64,000 bases of DNA, from contig NZ_JAEHFJ010000003.1 of the NCBI RefSeq assembly GCF_016406085.1, forward strand, positions 436,288 through 500,287, written 5' to 3'. The position numbers and the translations under genes are program-made. The stretch comes from Aureibaculum flavum. GTDB lineage: Bacteria > Bacteroidota > Bacteroidia > Flavobacteriales > Flavobacteriaceae. The stretch's first letter is position 1, and the number at the start of each line of letters is the position of its first letter. The notes beneath the pieces are model-generated. The model did no database searches. It worked only from the letters and a program-made list of their open reading frames with translations, and was not told the origin of the DNA. Positions 19,327-27,526 of the stretch are shown in pieces.

Positions 19327-22300
19327 ATGATGTTAAAATTAATTACAAAAAGGACAAACCTAGCCTTGCTCATGTTAGCTTTTGTAGTAAGCAGTTTTGC
19401 TGCTTTACAGGCTCAGAAAACAGTAACAGGTACGGTGCTAGACGAAACAGGAACTCCGTTGCCAGGTGCTTCGGTTATTGTAAAAGGAACAAGTAACGGT
19501 ACATCTACCGATTTCGATGGTAAATTTACCTTAAACGTAAACAACAATGCAACAACACTTCAAGTATCCTTTATTGGATATGTTACTAAAGAGGTAGCGG
19601 TTTCAGAAAACATTTCTGTCTCTTTAGAGCCAGACGCTAGTGTGTTAGATGAAGTTGTCGTAGTTGGTTACGGTACTCAAAAGAAAAGTGACTTGGTAAG
19701 TGCCGTTGCAAAAACAGATTTAGCAAAAGCAGTGGTTACTCCGACATCTGATGTAACTGAAATGTTGAGAGGTAGAATCTCAGGTTTGAAAGTAGATGTA
19801 GGAAGTGGTAGTTTAAGACCAGGAGGTACTTCTGAAATTATTTTTAGGGGTCAAGGGTCTATTGAAGGTAATGTAAGTGGTATATATGTCGTAGATGGTG
19901 TTGTTAGAGATGGAGGCATAGAAGACATTAGTCCTGATGATATAGAGTCAATTGAATTTCTTAAAGATGCATCTGCACAAGCTATATATGGATCAAGAGC
20001 AGCGAATGGTGTGGTTTTAGTAACTACTAAGAGAGGTAAAAAAGATAAAGTGAGTGTTACCTATCATGGCTATGTTGCCACTAAATCCATTGAGAGAAAT
20101 TTTGACGTTTATAACGGGCAAGAATTTGCACAATATAAAAGGGAAGCAGCAAGGTCTGCAGATGTTAACGATGAATATTCTGATGATGCTAATATATTTT
20201 CTGATGTTGAATTAGAAAATATTGCAAACAATAATTTTGTTAACTGGGAAGATGAATTGATGAGAAATGGGGTTGTTAATAGTCATTCTATTGGAATTTC
20301 TGGAGGTACAGATTTCACAAGTGTTTATGGTAGTTTAAGTTACTTTAATGAAGACGGTATCATTCCAACATCGAGTTATACTAGAAAAAACCTGCGTTTA
20401 AATGTTGATCAAAAAATTAGTGATAAGTTTTCGGTAACATTTGACATTGGAATTCTTAATGATGACATAGAAAGAGCCGCAAATGTAAATGTGATTACTA
20501 CTTCACCATTAGGAAGTGCTTATAATGCTGATGGTAGTATTGCAGAATTTCCAAGTGGTGATGAAGGGTCTGCTACAAATCCATTATGGAATTTACGCGA
20601 ACAAGATCACGATGAAAAAGGAAATGATTTTGTGGTAACGATTATGCCTAAATATCAAATTTCTAAAAATTTACAATATCAATTAAAAGCTTCTATGACT
20701 CGTAAAAATTCTGAAAGAGGGCAATACCTGTCTTCTTTGAGTTCCAGTGGTGAAGCAGATAGAGGGATTGCACGAATTGATAATCAATTAAGAGAAGCTT
20801 TTTTAGTTGAAAACATTTTAACTTATGATAAGATTATAAACGATAACAATAATTTCAACATAACATTGGTTCAGGCAATAGATGAGAATAAATATTCTAG
20901 AACTTTTACTCAAGGAACTGGATTTCCAAACGAAAGTTTAGGTTATGACGGTATTACCAATGCAATCGGTCTTATAACAGCTGAACGTGATAAAACAAAA
21001 GTAAGAACAGCTTCTTTTATGGGTAGAGCCAGATATAATTTGATGGATAAATATTTATTTACCGCAACCTATAGAGCAGATGGAGCTTCTGTAAATGCAA
21101 AAGACTTTAAATGGACATATAACCCAGCGGCTGCTTTTGCATGGAAAATGCATAAAGAAAGTTTTTTAGAAGATGTTGATGCCATACAAGAACTAAAATT
21201 AAGAGTGAGTTATGGTTCTTTAGCAAATGCATTGAAGAGTCCTTATACATCTTTGTTTACAGCAGAAGGTCAAAATTATGTTTTTAATGATCAAACTGCT
21301 TCTGGGTATTCTCCTTCTGTTGTGCTACCTAACTTAAGTTTAAAGCATGAAACGATTACTACACTGAATTTTGGTTTAGATTTTTCAATCTTTAAAAGAT
21401 TGTTAACAGGTAGTATTGAATATTACGATTCAAGAACGAAAGATTTATTATTAAAAAGAGGAGTCCCACCAATTACTGGATATAACTACACCTATTTTAA
21501 CGCAGGTGAACTTCAAAATACGGGTATGGAATTAAGTTTAACAGCAAATCTCTTTAATAAGGAAGATTTTAAATGGTCTATTTCAACAAATTGGTCAAAT
21601 AATAAGAATAAAATAATAGACTTGTATAATGATGGTATAGGTGAGCCAATTCTTGAAGACGATATTTACAATTACTATGTAGGGCAACCCGTAGGTGTTA
21701 TAAGAACATATGAATTTGATGGTATATGGCAAGAAGGTGAAGATATTGCAAATGCTCCTCAAGCCAATGCAGAATCAACGAATCCTCAAACAAGTCTGAG
21801 AGCTGGTGATATTAGAGTTAGTGATGTTAACAAAGATGGAAAAATAACAGAAGATGATCGTGTATTTATTGATACGAATCCAGACTGGTTTGGATCGTTA
21901 TCTACAAATATATCGTATAAAGGTTTTGATTTAATGGTTGATTTCTATGCAGTAGAAGGAGCTACAAAAGTTAATCCATTTATAAGTGAATATAATAATG
22001 GTGGTAGTTTACGTGGAATATTAAACGGTTTAAAAGTACCCTATTACACACCTGAAAGCCCATCTACAACATACCCAAGAGCAAACGCTGAAGCGGCTCC
22101 TACCTATATTGGTGCTTTGGCTGTAAAAGATGCATCTTATATTAGATTGAGAACAGTAAGTTTAGGATATACGATGCCTGAATCTTGGACATCTAAAGTA
22201 AATATGGATCAAATTCGTTTCTATGTAACAGGAACCAATTTATTTACACAGACCGACTACCTTGGATATAGCCCAGAGGTAAATATTAGAAGTACATTTT

Positions 22301-22365
22301 CTAATGCAGATACAGGTTATCCAGATGCAACAAGTTTTACATTTGGAGTAAAAGTTAATTTATAA
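19327..22365 (+). CDS. SusC/RagA-family TonB-linked outer-membrane transporter
   Basis: 1012 residues. The signal peptide ends near residue 30 (LQAQ). A carboxypeptidase-D regulatory-like domain follows (TVTGTVLDETGTPLPGASVI), then the SusC/RagA signature region VLDEVVVVGYGTQKKSDLV, a plug (about 120-230, ending AIYGSRAANGVVLVTTKRG) and a barrel that ends FGVKVNL. SusC proteins take up oligosaccharides held by the SusD lid protein, using TonB energy. The SusD gene starts 17 bp downstream. The glycosidase content of the locus points to beta-glucan-type oligosaccharides. Confidence 0.96.
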   Translation: MMLKLITKRTNLALLMLAFVVSSFAALQAQKTVTGTVLDETGTPLPGASVIVKGTSNGTSTDFDGKFTLNVNNNATTLQVSFIGYVTKEVAVSENISVSLEPDASVLDEVVVVGYGTQKKSDLVSAVAKTDLAKAVVTPTSDVTEMLRGRISGLKVDVGSGSLRPGGTSEIIFRGQGSIEGNVSGIYVVDGVVRDGGIEDISPDDIESIEFLKDASAQAIYGSRAANGVVLVTTKRGKKDKVSVTYHGYVATKSIERNFDVYNGQEFAQYKREAARSADVNDEYSDDANIFSDVELENIANNNFVNWEDELMRNGVVNSHSIGISGGTDFTSVYGSLSYFNEDGIIPTSSYTRKNLRLNVDQKISDKFSVTFDIGILNDDIERAANVNVITTSPLGSAYNADGSIAEFPSGDEGSATNPLWNLREQDHDEKGNDFVVTIMPKYQISKNLQYQLKASMTRKNSERGQYLSSLSSSGEADRGIARIDNQLREAFLVENILTYDKIINDNNNFNITLVQAIDENKYSRTFTQGTGFPNESLGYDGITNAIGLITAERDKTKVRTASFMGRARYNLMDKYLFTATYRADGASVNAKDFKWTYNPAAAFAWKMHKESFLEDVDAIQELKLRVSYGSLANALKSPYTSLFTAEGQNYVFNDQTASGYSPSVVLPNLSLKHETITTLNFGLDFSIFKRLLTGSIEYYDSRTKDLLLKRGVPPITGYNYTYFNAGELQNTGMELSLTANLFNKEDFKWSISTNWSNNKNKIIDLYNDGIGEPILEDDIYNYYVGQPVGVIRTYEFDGIWQEGEDIANAPQANAESTNPQTSLRAGDIRVSDVNKDGKITEDDRVFIDTNPDWFGSLSTNISYKGFDLMVDFYAVEGATKVNPFISEYNNGGSLRGILNGLKVPYYTPESPSTTYPRANAEAAPTYIGALAVKDASYIRLRTVSLGYTMPESWTSKVNMDQIRFYVTGTNLFTQTDYLGYSPEVNIRSTFSNADTGYPDATSFTFGVKVNL

Positions 22366-22382
22366 CACATAAAAAATACATT

Positions 22383-24014
22383 ATGAATACGAAATGTTTA
22401 TATAAAAAAATGAAGAATACTTTACTTTTATTAGTGACTATCTTTTTAGTCACCTCTTGTGAGGACTACTTAGAGGAACAACCTAGTACGCTCATTGATT
22501 TAGGTTATGTTTACAATACAGAAGAAGGTTTAAAATCTGGTATTGTGAGTTTATATACGTTTAATAGAGATCGATATGAAACCAATATTCAAGACTATAT
22601 GGGTACAGTTTTAATGTCTACTAGAGCAGATTTGACATTCTCAAGATCTGGATATACTGGTAATATGGGCAGATATGAAAGAGGTGTTTCACCTATAGAC
22701 TTTGGATCCCGATTTACATCACCTTTATTTTGGAAAAACTTCTATAAAATAGCTAATAAAGCTACAGATTTAATTAATGCTGCAGAAGTAATTGAAGGTG
22801 TAGATGAAGAAACTAAAAATCAGATTATTGCTGAGGCTAAATTTTTTAGAGCACATGCTTATTTTTACCTATACAGAATGTATAATAACATTTATGTTTC
22901 AACTACATCGGTAACAGTTGATAATGCTTTTGATTTAATTCAAAACAAATCCTCTAAAGAAGAAATTTTTGCTTTATTAAACAGCGATTTAAATTTTGCC
23001 ATAGACCATTTAGATTGGAATGTAGATTTCGGTCGTGTTTCAAAAGGAACAGCAAAACATGTAAAAGCGAAAGTTGCCATGTGGGAAGGCGACTATGAAG
23101 AAGCAAAAACTCAGGCATTATCGGTAATTGAAGACGCGGAAAGCCCGTTTAGTTTAGTAGCAACAACGGCAGATGTTTTTAAAGATCAACGAAATAATTC
23201 AGAGCAATTATATACCGTACAGTCTCAAGACAATGTGTTGGGAGGAGGAAAAGGTCATATGATGAATGCTAATTATGTTGCTCAATATTTTCAAATAGGA
23301 GGTATTGTACCTGATAGTGAGCAGGGAGGAAAAGGTTTTTCTCGTGTCGTGCCTAATCGATATTTGTTAGATTTATTAGCAGAGGATGAAAATGATACTA
23401 GAGATGACAATACCTATTTTAGATTAAACTTTTTTTATAATGATGCTGCAAAGTTACCAGATGGTAAAAGTGTAGGTGACACTATTGATATTTATAAGCC
23501 GATTAGTGAAGAGAACCCAGATGGTGTCGATTATAAAAGATACTATCAACGTTTGCATCCGTCTTGTGTAAAGTTTGCACAAGCAGATGTTGAACAAGAC
23601 ACTTATTTTCAACAAACTAATATTATTGTATACAGGTTAGCTGAAACGTATCTTATTGCTGCAGAAGCATTAATGAGAACAGGTGGAGATGGTTTACCTT
23701 ATTTAAATGCAATAAGAGAAAGAGCTAATGCGACACCAATAGAAGAGCTAACTTTGCAAGCAATAATGGATGAAAATGCACGCGAATTATCATTTGAAGG
23801 AGAGCGATTCTTTTTCTTAAAACGATTAGGTTCAGATGTGCTTAATTATCAAATGAGAACCTATGCAGGAGATGGAGAGTATTATCCTCAATATTATGAT
23901 GGTGAAAAAGATCCTAGAGTTAATTGGCAAGATCATTATATTAATTATCCTATATATCAAGAAGATTTAGATTTATTAGGTCCAAATTATCCTCAAAATG
24001 AAGGTTATAATTAA
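22383..24014 (+). CDS. SusD/RagB-family nutrient-binding lipoprotein
   Basis: 543 residues. The lipobox VTSC places the lipidated cysteine at residue 26, or at 17 if the internal ATG at 22410 is used; that shorter start gives a more typical signal. SusD features include the N-terminal DYLEEQPSTL, the TPR-like helix with AEAKFFRAHAYFYLYRMYNNI, and the C-terminal RLAETYLIAAEALMRTGG and ELSFEGERFFFLKRLG. SusD sits on the outer face as the hinged lid of SusC and binds the incoming glycan. It forms one unit with susC upstream and is closed by a strong terminator. Confidence 0.95.
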   Translation: MNTKCLYKKMKNTLLLLVTIFLVTSCEDYLEEQPSTLIDLGYVYNTEEGLKSGIVSLYTFNRDRYETNIQDYMGTVLMSTRADLTFSRSGYTGNMGRYERGVSPIDFGSRFTSPLFWKNFYKIANKATDLINAAEVIEGVDEETKNQIIAEAKFFRAHAYFYLYRMYNNIYVSTTSVTVDNAFDLIQNKSSKEEIFALLNSDLNFAIDHLDWNVDFGRVSKGTAKHVKAKVAMWEGDYEEAKTQALSVIEDAESPFSLVATTADVFKDQRNNSEQLYTVQSQDNVLGGGKGHMMNANYVAQYFQIGGIVPDSEQGGKGFSRVVPNRYLLDLLAEDENDTRDDNTYFRLNFFYNDAAKLPDGKSVGDTIDIYKPISEENPDGVDYKRYYQRLHPSCVKFAQADVEQDTYFQQTNIIVYRLAETYLIAAEALMRTGGDGLPYLNAIRERANATPIEELTLQAIMDENARELSFEGERFFFLKRLGSDVLNYQMRTYAGDGEYYPQYYDGEKDPRVNWQDHYINYPIYQEDLDLLGPNYPQNEGYN

Positions 24015-24076
24015 TCTACATTTATTATTTTTTAATGATTGTAGTTCTGAACATATTTGAGTTAAGTTAGTATTTT

Positions 24077-24112
24077 AAAAATCTAAGGACCAATTCGTGT
24101 CCTTAGATTTTT
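24077..24112 (+). terminator. Terminator after susD
   Basis: A 14-bp perfect stem, AAAAATCTAAGGAC (24077-24090) with GTCCTTAGATTTTT (24099-24112), an 8-base loop and a trailing T-run. It separates susCD from the downstream enzyme genes, which may be a way of lowering enzyme expression relative to the transporter. Confidence 0.85.
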
Positions 24113-24168
24113 TTCAATTGTAAGTATCATTAAAGTAAAGTATAAATCAAAATAAAAAGTATAAAATA

Positions 24169-25746
24169 ATGCGTTTTTTATTTATTATCTTAGTAGCTGC
24201 AAGTTTATTTGCTTGTAGCAATAACATGAAAGAAAACATTCATTTTGCAGACAATATAGTTGTTGCACATCGTGGAGCTTGGAAAGCAGAACAGCTTCCA
24301 GAAAACTCTATTGCTTCGCTAAAGCATGCTATCGAATTAAAATGTACAGGCTCAGAGTTTGATGTGCATATGACCGCTGATAGTATTTTGGTGATCTATC
24401 ATGATGCTCATTATAATGACTTGCTCATTAAAGAGTCTACTTACGAAGAATTAGCAAAATTTAAACTTTCTAACGGAGAAGCTTTACCGACATTAAGAAA
24501 CTACATTCTTGCTGGAATGGAAAACAATACCACTACCGGATTAGTATGTGAAATAAAACCAAATAAAGACAAAGAATATAATCTTAAAATGACGGACAAA
24601 GTTCTGGCTTTAGTCAAAGAATTAAAAGCAGAATCCTATATTCATTCTTATATTAGTTTTGGATATGATATCCTTCTTAGAATTATTGAACTTGATCCGA
24701 AAGCCCAAACGCAATATTTAAACGGGACCAAAACACCGCAACAATTGAAAGATGATGGTATTTCTGGATTAGATTATCATTTAAAAGTATTTAAAAAAAA
24801 TCCGGAGTGGATAAAAAGTGCCAAAGAACTAGGGCTAACATTGAATGCTTGGACGGTAAATTCTCAAGAAGATTTAGATTGGTTGATAGCAAATGAATTC
24901 GATTACATTACTACCAACGAACCTGAGTTGTTATTTGATAGAGTTAAGGTAAGTCCTGTCAGTAACGGTTATTCATTGGTTTGGAGTGATGAGTTCAATT
25001 ATAAAGGGAAACCTGATAGCTCAAAATGGACTTATGATTACGGTTTTATTGCCAATCAAGAAAAACAGTACTATACGGACAGTCTTAAAAATGCAAGAGT
25101 TGAAGGTGGCCATTTAATCATAGAAGCCCATAAAGAAGATGTGGCTAATAAAGATTTTCAAAATAAGGATTTAGAAAATACATGGGCAGCATATAAAACA
25201 AAAGATAAAGTGGCGACATACAGTTCTGCCAGAATTAAAACTGAAGGTTTAGCAGAATGGAAATACGGTCGCATAGAAGCGAGGGCAAAATTGCCTAAAG
25301 GACTTGGCATGTGGCCTGCAATTTGGATGTTGAGCGAATCAAGAAAAGAACTTGGTTGGCCAGAAAGTGGAGAAATTGACATTATGGAACATGTGGGGTA
25401 TGACAATGATACTATTCACGGAACAATACATACCAAGGCCTATAATCATACAATAGGTACTGAAAAAGGTAAAACTATTTTTATAGAAAACCCGAATGAT
25501 GAATTTCATGTTTTCGCTATTGAGTGGACACCTGAAAAAATAGATTTTATGTTAGATGACGTCGTTTATAATCACATAGAAAATGAGCATAAAACTACTG
25601 CAGAATGGCCTTTTGATCAAAAATTTTACTTAATTTTGAATGTTGCTGTTGGTGGCGGTTGGGGTGGTCAAAAAGGAATAGATGATAGTATTTTCCCACA
25701 ACAAATGGTGGTGGATTATGTAAGGGTTTATCAAGAGAAAAAGTAA
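24169..25746 (+). CDS. Lipoprotein fusion of a glycerophosphodiester phosphodiesterase and a GH16 glycoside hydrolase
   Basis: 525 residues with a lipoprotein signal (lipobox LFAC, C16). Residues about 30-260 are a GDPD domain with its catalytic set intact: H34-R35, E63-x-D65 and H78, plus EIKP and the closing NAWTVNSQEDLDWL. Residues about 265-525 are a GH16 laminarinase-type domain with E402-I-D404-I-M-E407, i.e. nucleophile and acid/base. GDPD enzymes release glycerol-3-phosphate from glycerophosphodiesters; GH16 enzymes cut beta-1,3 or mixed beta-glucans and related galactans. The two activities on one surface lipoprotein suggest a substrate with both bonds. The GH16 half closely resembles the next gene product. 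Confidence 0.9.
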   Translation: MRFLFIILVAASLFACSNNMKENIHFADNIVVAHRGAWKAEQLPENSIASLKHAIELKCTGSEFDVHMTADSILVIYHDAHYNDLLIKESTYEELAKFKLSNGEALPTLRNYILAGMENNTTTGLVCEIKPNKDKEYNLKMTDKVLALVKELKAESYIHSYISFGYDILLRIIELDPKAQTQYLNGTKTPQQLKDDGISGLDYHLKVFKKNPEWIKSAKELGLTLNAWTVNSQEDLDWLIANEFDYITTNEPELLFDRVKVSPVSNGYSLVWSDEFNYKGKPDSSKWTYDYGFIANQEKQYYTDSLKNARVEGGHLIIEAHKEDVANKDFQNKDLENTWAAYKTKDKVATYSSARIKTEGLAEWKYGRIEARAKLPKGLGMWPAIWMLSESRKELGWPESGEIDIMEHVGYDNDTIHGTIHTKAYNHTIGTEKGKTIFIENPNDEFHVFAIEWTPEKIDFMLDDVVYNHIENEHKTTAEWPFDQKFYLILNVAVGGGWGGQKGIDDSIFPQQMVVDYVRVYQEKK

Positions 25747-25839
25747 TGAAGACCTCAGAATACAATCTACTAAGTATGGTAAATTAGCCGTTTAATTATA
25801 GTACATAAAAGAAATTGTTTAAATATTACATTTAGACTT

Positions 25840-26652
25840 ATGAAGAAAGCATCAAAATATTTTATTATACTTTCCATATTTACAATTTATGCTTGTAATT
25901 CATCTGATAGTAAAGATGATAAAGAAATTGAAAAAGAATATCAATTGGTTTGGGAAGATGAATTTAATGAAGAAGGAAAACCTGATGCTACGAAATGGAA
26001 CTATGAAAAGGGGTATGTAAGAAATGATGAAAAACAATACTATACAGAAAATTTAAAAAATACGAGAGTTGAAAATGGGAATTTAATATTAGAAGCCCAT
26101 AAGGAAGAAATTGAAGGCTATAATTATTCAAGTGGGAGTATTACTACTAGTAATTTGGAGGCATGGCAATATGGAAAAATTGAAGTAAAAGCAAAATTAC
26201 CCAAAGGTGTGGGCATCTGGCCTGCAATTTGGATGTTGGGCGAAAATTGGAAACAAGTTAGCTGGCCCAAATGTGGAGAAATTGACATAATGGAGCACGT
26301 TGGTTTTACCAAAGATTCTATCTACGGAACCGTACATACCGAAGCCTATAATCATAAAATTGGAACTGCAGTTGGTAAAGCTGTTTTTATTAATGATCCT
26401 TATGATCAGTATCATATTTATGCTGTTGAGTGGACTCCAGAAAAAATAGATTTTCTACTAGATAATGTTGTTTATCATTCCTTTAAAAATGAATATAAAA
26501 CGGATGCTGAATGGCCTTTTGACCAAAAATTTCACTTAAAATTAAATATTGCTGTTGGCGGTGGCTGGGGTGGTGCACAAGGTATTGATGACAGTATTTT
26601 TCCACAACAAATGCTAGTAGATTATGTTCGTGTTTATCAAAAAACAAATTAA
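25840..26652 (+). CDS. GH16 laminarinase-like lipoprotein
   Basis: 270 residues with lipobox IYAC (C19). One GH16 domain fills the protein, with the catalytic motif E147-I-D149-I-M-E152 after the typical WPAIWMLGENW and with W-rich sugar-binding strands. GH16 members with this motif cleave beta-1,3- or beta-1,3/1,4-glucans by a retaining mechanism. It is a close paralogue of the C-terminal domain of the fusion encoded just upstream (shared stretches such as EWTPEKIDF and WPFDQKF), so one arose from the other by duplication. The next gene starts five bases after the stop. Confidence 0.92.
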   Translation: MKKASKYFIILSIFTIYACNSSDSKDDKEIEKEYQLVWEDEFNEEGKPDATKWNYEKGYVRNDEKQYYTENLKNTRVENGNLILEAHKEEIEGYNYSSGSITTSNLEAWQYGKIEVKAKLPKGVGIWPAIWMLGENWKQVSWPKCGEIDIMEHVGFTKDSIYGTVHTEAYNHKIGTAVGKAVFINDPYDQYHIYAVEWTPEKIDFLLDNVVYHSFKNEYKTDAEWPFDQKFHLKLNIAVGGGWGGAQGIDDSIFPQQMLVDYVRVYQKTN

Positions 26653-26656
26653 AAAA

Positions 26657-27490
26657 ATGAAAAAATTTCTGTTTATTATTATTCTAGCATTGTCATATTC
26701 AATGACAAATGGTCAAAGTTTAAAAATAATGACTTACAACATTCGATTAGACGTGGCTTCTGATGGCGAAAATGCTTGGGAGCATCGCAAGGAGTTTTTA
26801 ACGAATCAGATAAAATTTTATAGTCCTGATGTTATGGGTACACAAGAAGGTCGCCCTAATCAGATAAAGTATATGAAAGAAATCTTAACTGATTATAAAA
26901 TGATTGGTCACGGTAGAGATGGCGGTGATAATGGTGAGTATTCGGCAATATTTTACAATACTAATAAAGTTAAAGTAGAACAAGATAGTACCTTTTGGTT
27001 ATCTACTACGCCAGAAAAAAGATCAAAGGGTTGGGATGCCGCCTATGAAAGAGTTTGCACTTATGGTTTGTTTACGGATTTAAAATCACTAGAAAAAGTA
27101 TGGATAGTGAATACACATTTAGATCATATTGGGCAACAAGCAAGACTGAATGGTATGGAATTAATTAGGCAAAGAATTGCTTCACTCAATACTGAAAATT
27201 ACCCCGTAATTCTAATGGGTGATTTTAACGTGGAACCTGATAATGAATTAATAACCAGTTTAAAACAAAATTTTCTAGATTCTAAAGAGCAGAGCAAACT
27301 TAAATTCGGTCCTACAGGGACGTTCAACGCCTTTAAATTCAATGAACCAGTAACAAGACGAATCGATTATGTTTTTGTATCTAAAACATCAAATATTAAA
27401 GTTTATAAGTACGCAGTTTTAAGTAATTCAAAAGATTTAAAGTATCCTTCTGATCATTTACCAGTTTATGTAAAGTTAGAACTAGAGTAA
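26657..27490 (+). CDS. Exported endonuclease/exonuclease/phosphatase-fold protein
   Basis: 277 residues from the chosen ATG (MKKFLF...), five bases after the GH16 stop; the longer frame would run into that gene. A signal peptide ends TNGQ. The DNase-I-like phosphoesterase fold shows all key motifs: MTYNIRLD, TQEGR, VNTHLDH, LMGDFNVEP, RRIDYVF and the terminal SDHLPV. Members hydrolyse phosphodiesters or phosphomonoesters of nucleic acids, inositides or phospholipids. Its place between GH16 and GH3 genes in a glycan locus makes nuclease action unlikely as the main role; removal of phosphate or glycerophosphate groups freed with the glycan fits better, but is inference. Confidence 0.85.
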   Translation: MKKFLFIIILALSYSMTNGQSLKIMTYNIRLDVASDGENAWEHRKEFLTNQIKFYSPDVMGTQEGRPNQIKYMKEILTDYKMIGHGRDGGDNGEYSAIFYNTNKVKVEQDSTFWLSTTPEKRSKGWDAAYERVCTYGLFTDLKSLEKVWIVNTHLDHIGQQARLNGMELIRQRIASLNTENYPVILMGDFNVEPDNELITSLKQNFLDSKEQSKLKFGPTGTFNAFKFNEPVTRRIDYVFVSKTSNIKVYKYAVLSNSKDLKYPSDHLPVYVKLELE

Positions 27491-27526
27491 AACCACAAAA
27501 CCAAACACCCAAGTAATTTTAAAACC

